NCBI GenBank assembly: GCA_037176905.1
Contig: JBBBWG010030388.1
Location: forward strand, 6,404-49,086
Direction: 5' to 3'
Source: Azolla pinnata
Lineage: Eukaryota; Streptophyta; Polypodiopsida; Salviniales; Salviniaceae
DNA: 42,683 nucleotides
The notes beneath the pieces were generated by a model. That model was not told the DNA's origin. It searched no databases and saw nothing but the letters and a program-made list of their open reading frames with translations. The position numbers and the translations under genes are program-made. This document shows positions 42,280-42,683 of this stretch, piece by piece. Position 1 is the first letter of the stretch, and each line of letters begins with the position of its first letter.

Positions 42280-42683
42280 TCAGGGCTCGGCGATCGCGCG
42301 CAGGTGCTCGACGACCTGCAGCATGGTCGGGCGGCGGAGGGGGTTGTCGGAAGTGCAGAGCAGCGCGACGCGCAGCACGTGGAGCATCTCGCGCAGCTCC
42401 GCGGTGGTCGGGACATTGGTCAGGACGTTGGTGGGGACGTTGGTGGGGACGTTGGTGGGGACGTTGGTGGGGACATTGGTGGGGACGTTGGTGGGGACGT
42501 TGGTCGGGACGTTGGTCGGGACATTGGTCGGGACATTGGTCGGGAAACTTGCCGTGGTCTTCTGGCCATCCCTGCGGCCATTGGGATCAGACACCTGGAT
42601 GCGCTCGGGACCGGCATCTGCGGACGGCGCGACGAGCGCGGGGTCGAGCAGCTGCGCGACGCGGCCGGCGCGCGCCGTCTCGC
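42280..42683 (-). CDS. LRR-type receptor-like protein kinase, C-terminal fragment (5' part beyond the right edge)
   Basis: The minus strand is open from the window edge to a TGA at 42280-42282. The visible protein starts ETARAGRVAQLLDPAL, the helix with 'LDP-x-L' found before subdomain XI in plant receptor-like kinases. It ends with LREMLHVLRVALLCTSDNP and RRPTMLQVVEHLRAI, where the RPTM Arg is the invariant subdomain XI residue. This C-lobe signature is typical of LRR receptor kinases of the plasma membrane, but the subfamily cannot be told from it. Between the two parts lies a segment with eleven Thr-Asn-Val-Pro units. Either it is a translated insertion, or it is removed as a 198-bp intron (42594-42397; donor cag|gtgtct, acceptor gcggag|ctg, phase 0), which would leave a normal linker. 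The catalytic loop and activation segment lie outside the window. Confidence 0.85.
   Translation of the reverse strand, partial: ETARAGRVAQLLDPALVAPSADAGPERIQVSDPNGRRDGQKTTASFPTNVPTNVPTNVPTNVPTNVPTNVPTNVPTNVPTNVPTNVLTNVPTTAELREMLHVLRVALLCTSDNPLRRPTMLQVVEHLRAIAEP
42409..42540. repeat. 12-bp minisatellite, 11 copies, in the kinase gene
   Basis: Units of the form (c/g)gggac(g/a)ttggt, one of them caggacgttggt, repeated exactly eleven times over 132 bp. On the coding strand they read Thr-Asn-Val-Pro, one unit ending in Leu. They lie wholly inside the candidate 198-bp intron. Confidence 0.95.

Overview
This window is nuclear DNA of a land plant. Its genes are interrupted by GT-AG introns, it contains plant-only transcription factor families (VOZ and LOB-domain/LBD), and it has a very long intronless PLS-type pentatricopeptide repeat (PPR) gene. 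The wording of the PPR repeats, the abundance of microsatellites and the decayed retroelements in introns suggest a seedless vascular plant, most likely a fern. That placement is inference, not proof. I see no operons, CRISPR arrays, phage or bacterial features.

Layout. Positions 1-13345 (+) carry the C-terminal two thirds of the proteasome adaptor/scaffold ECM29 in 20 reconstructable exons. The first 2.2 kb is intron and holds decayed retrotransposon pieces on the opposite strand. Positions 14325-17660 (+) hold a single-exon PPR protein of 1111 residues with eight PLS-type repeat blocks and a truncated E1 region. Positions 18241-21425 (-) hold a complete four-exon VOZ zinc-finger transcription factor, tail-to-tail with the PPR gene. 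Immediately upstream of its start codon is a tandem repeat of about 63 bp packed with telo-box (AAACCCTA) motifs. Positions 21700-27500 are intergenic: a tRNA-derived SINE-like remnant, diverged LTR-like repeats, and a 42-bp AT-rich minisatellite. Positions 27516-29572 (+) hold a two-exon class II LBD transcription factor whose second exon contains a telomere-type array read as Asn-Pro/Ser-Pro repeats.

From about 25.4 kb rightward the DNA is crowded with microsatellites and minisatellites, including GAA/TTC, GATC, GATA, GT and AGC tracts. This part also has an interstitial telomere-like array with a 116-bp higher-order period (36976-37316), one hypothetical acidic low-complexity gene (32810-33739), and a perfect 17-bp-arm hairpin. 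The right edge (42280-42683, -) is the 3' end of a receptor-like kinase. A 12-bp minisatellite there either encodes (Thr-Asn-Val-Pro)11 inside the kinase domain or lies in a short 198-bp, frame-neutral, exitron-like intron.

The genes do not form an obvious pathway: proteasome assembly or quality control, organellar RNA processing, two transcription factors and a receptor kinase are simply neighbours. The most interesting material is the repeated association of telomere-type sequence with genes, and minisatellites placed inside or against coding sequence.
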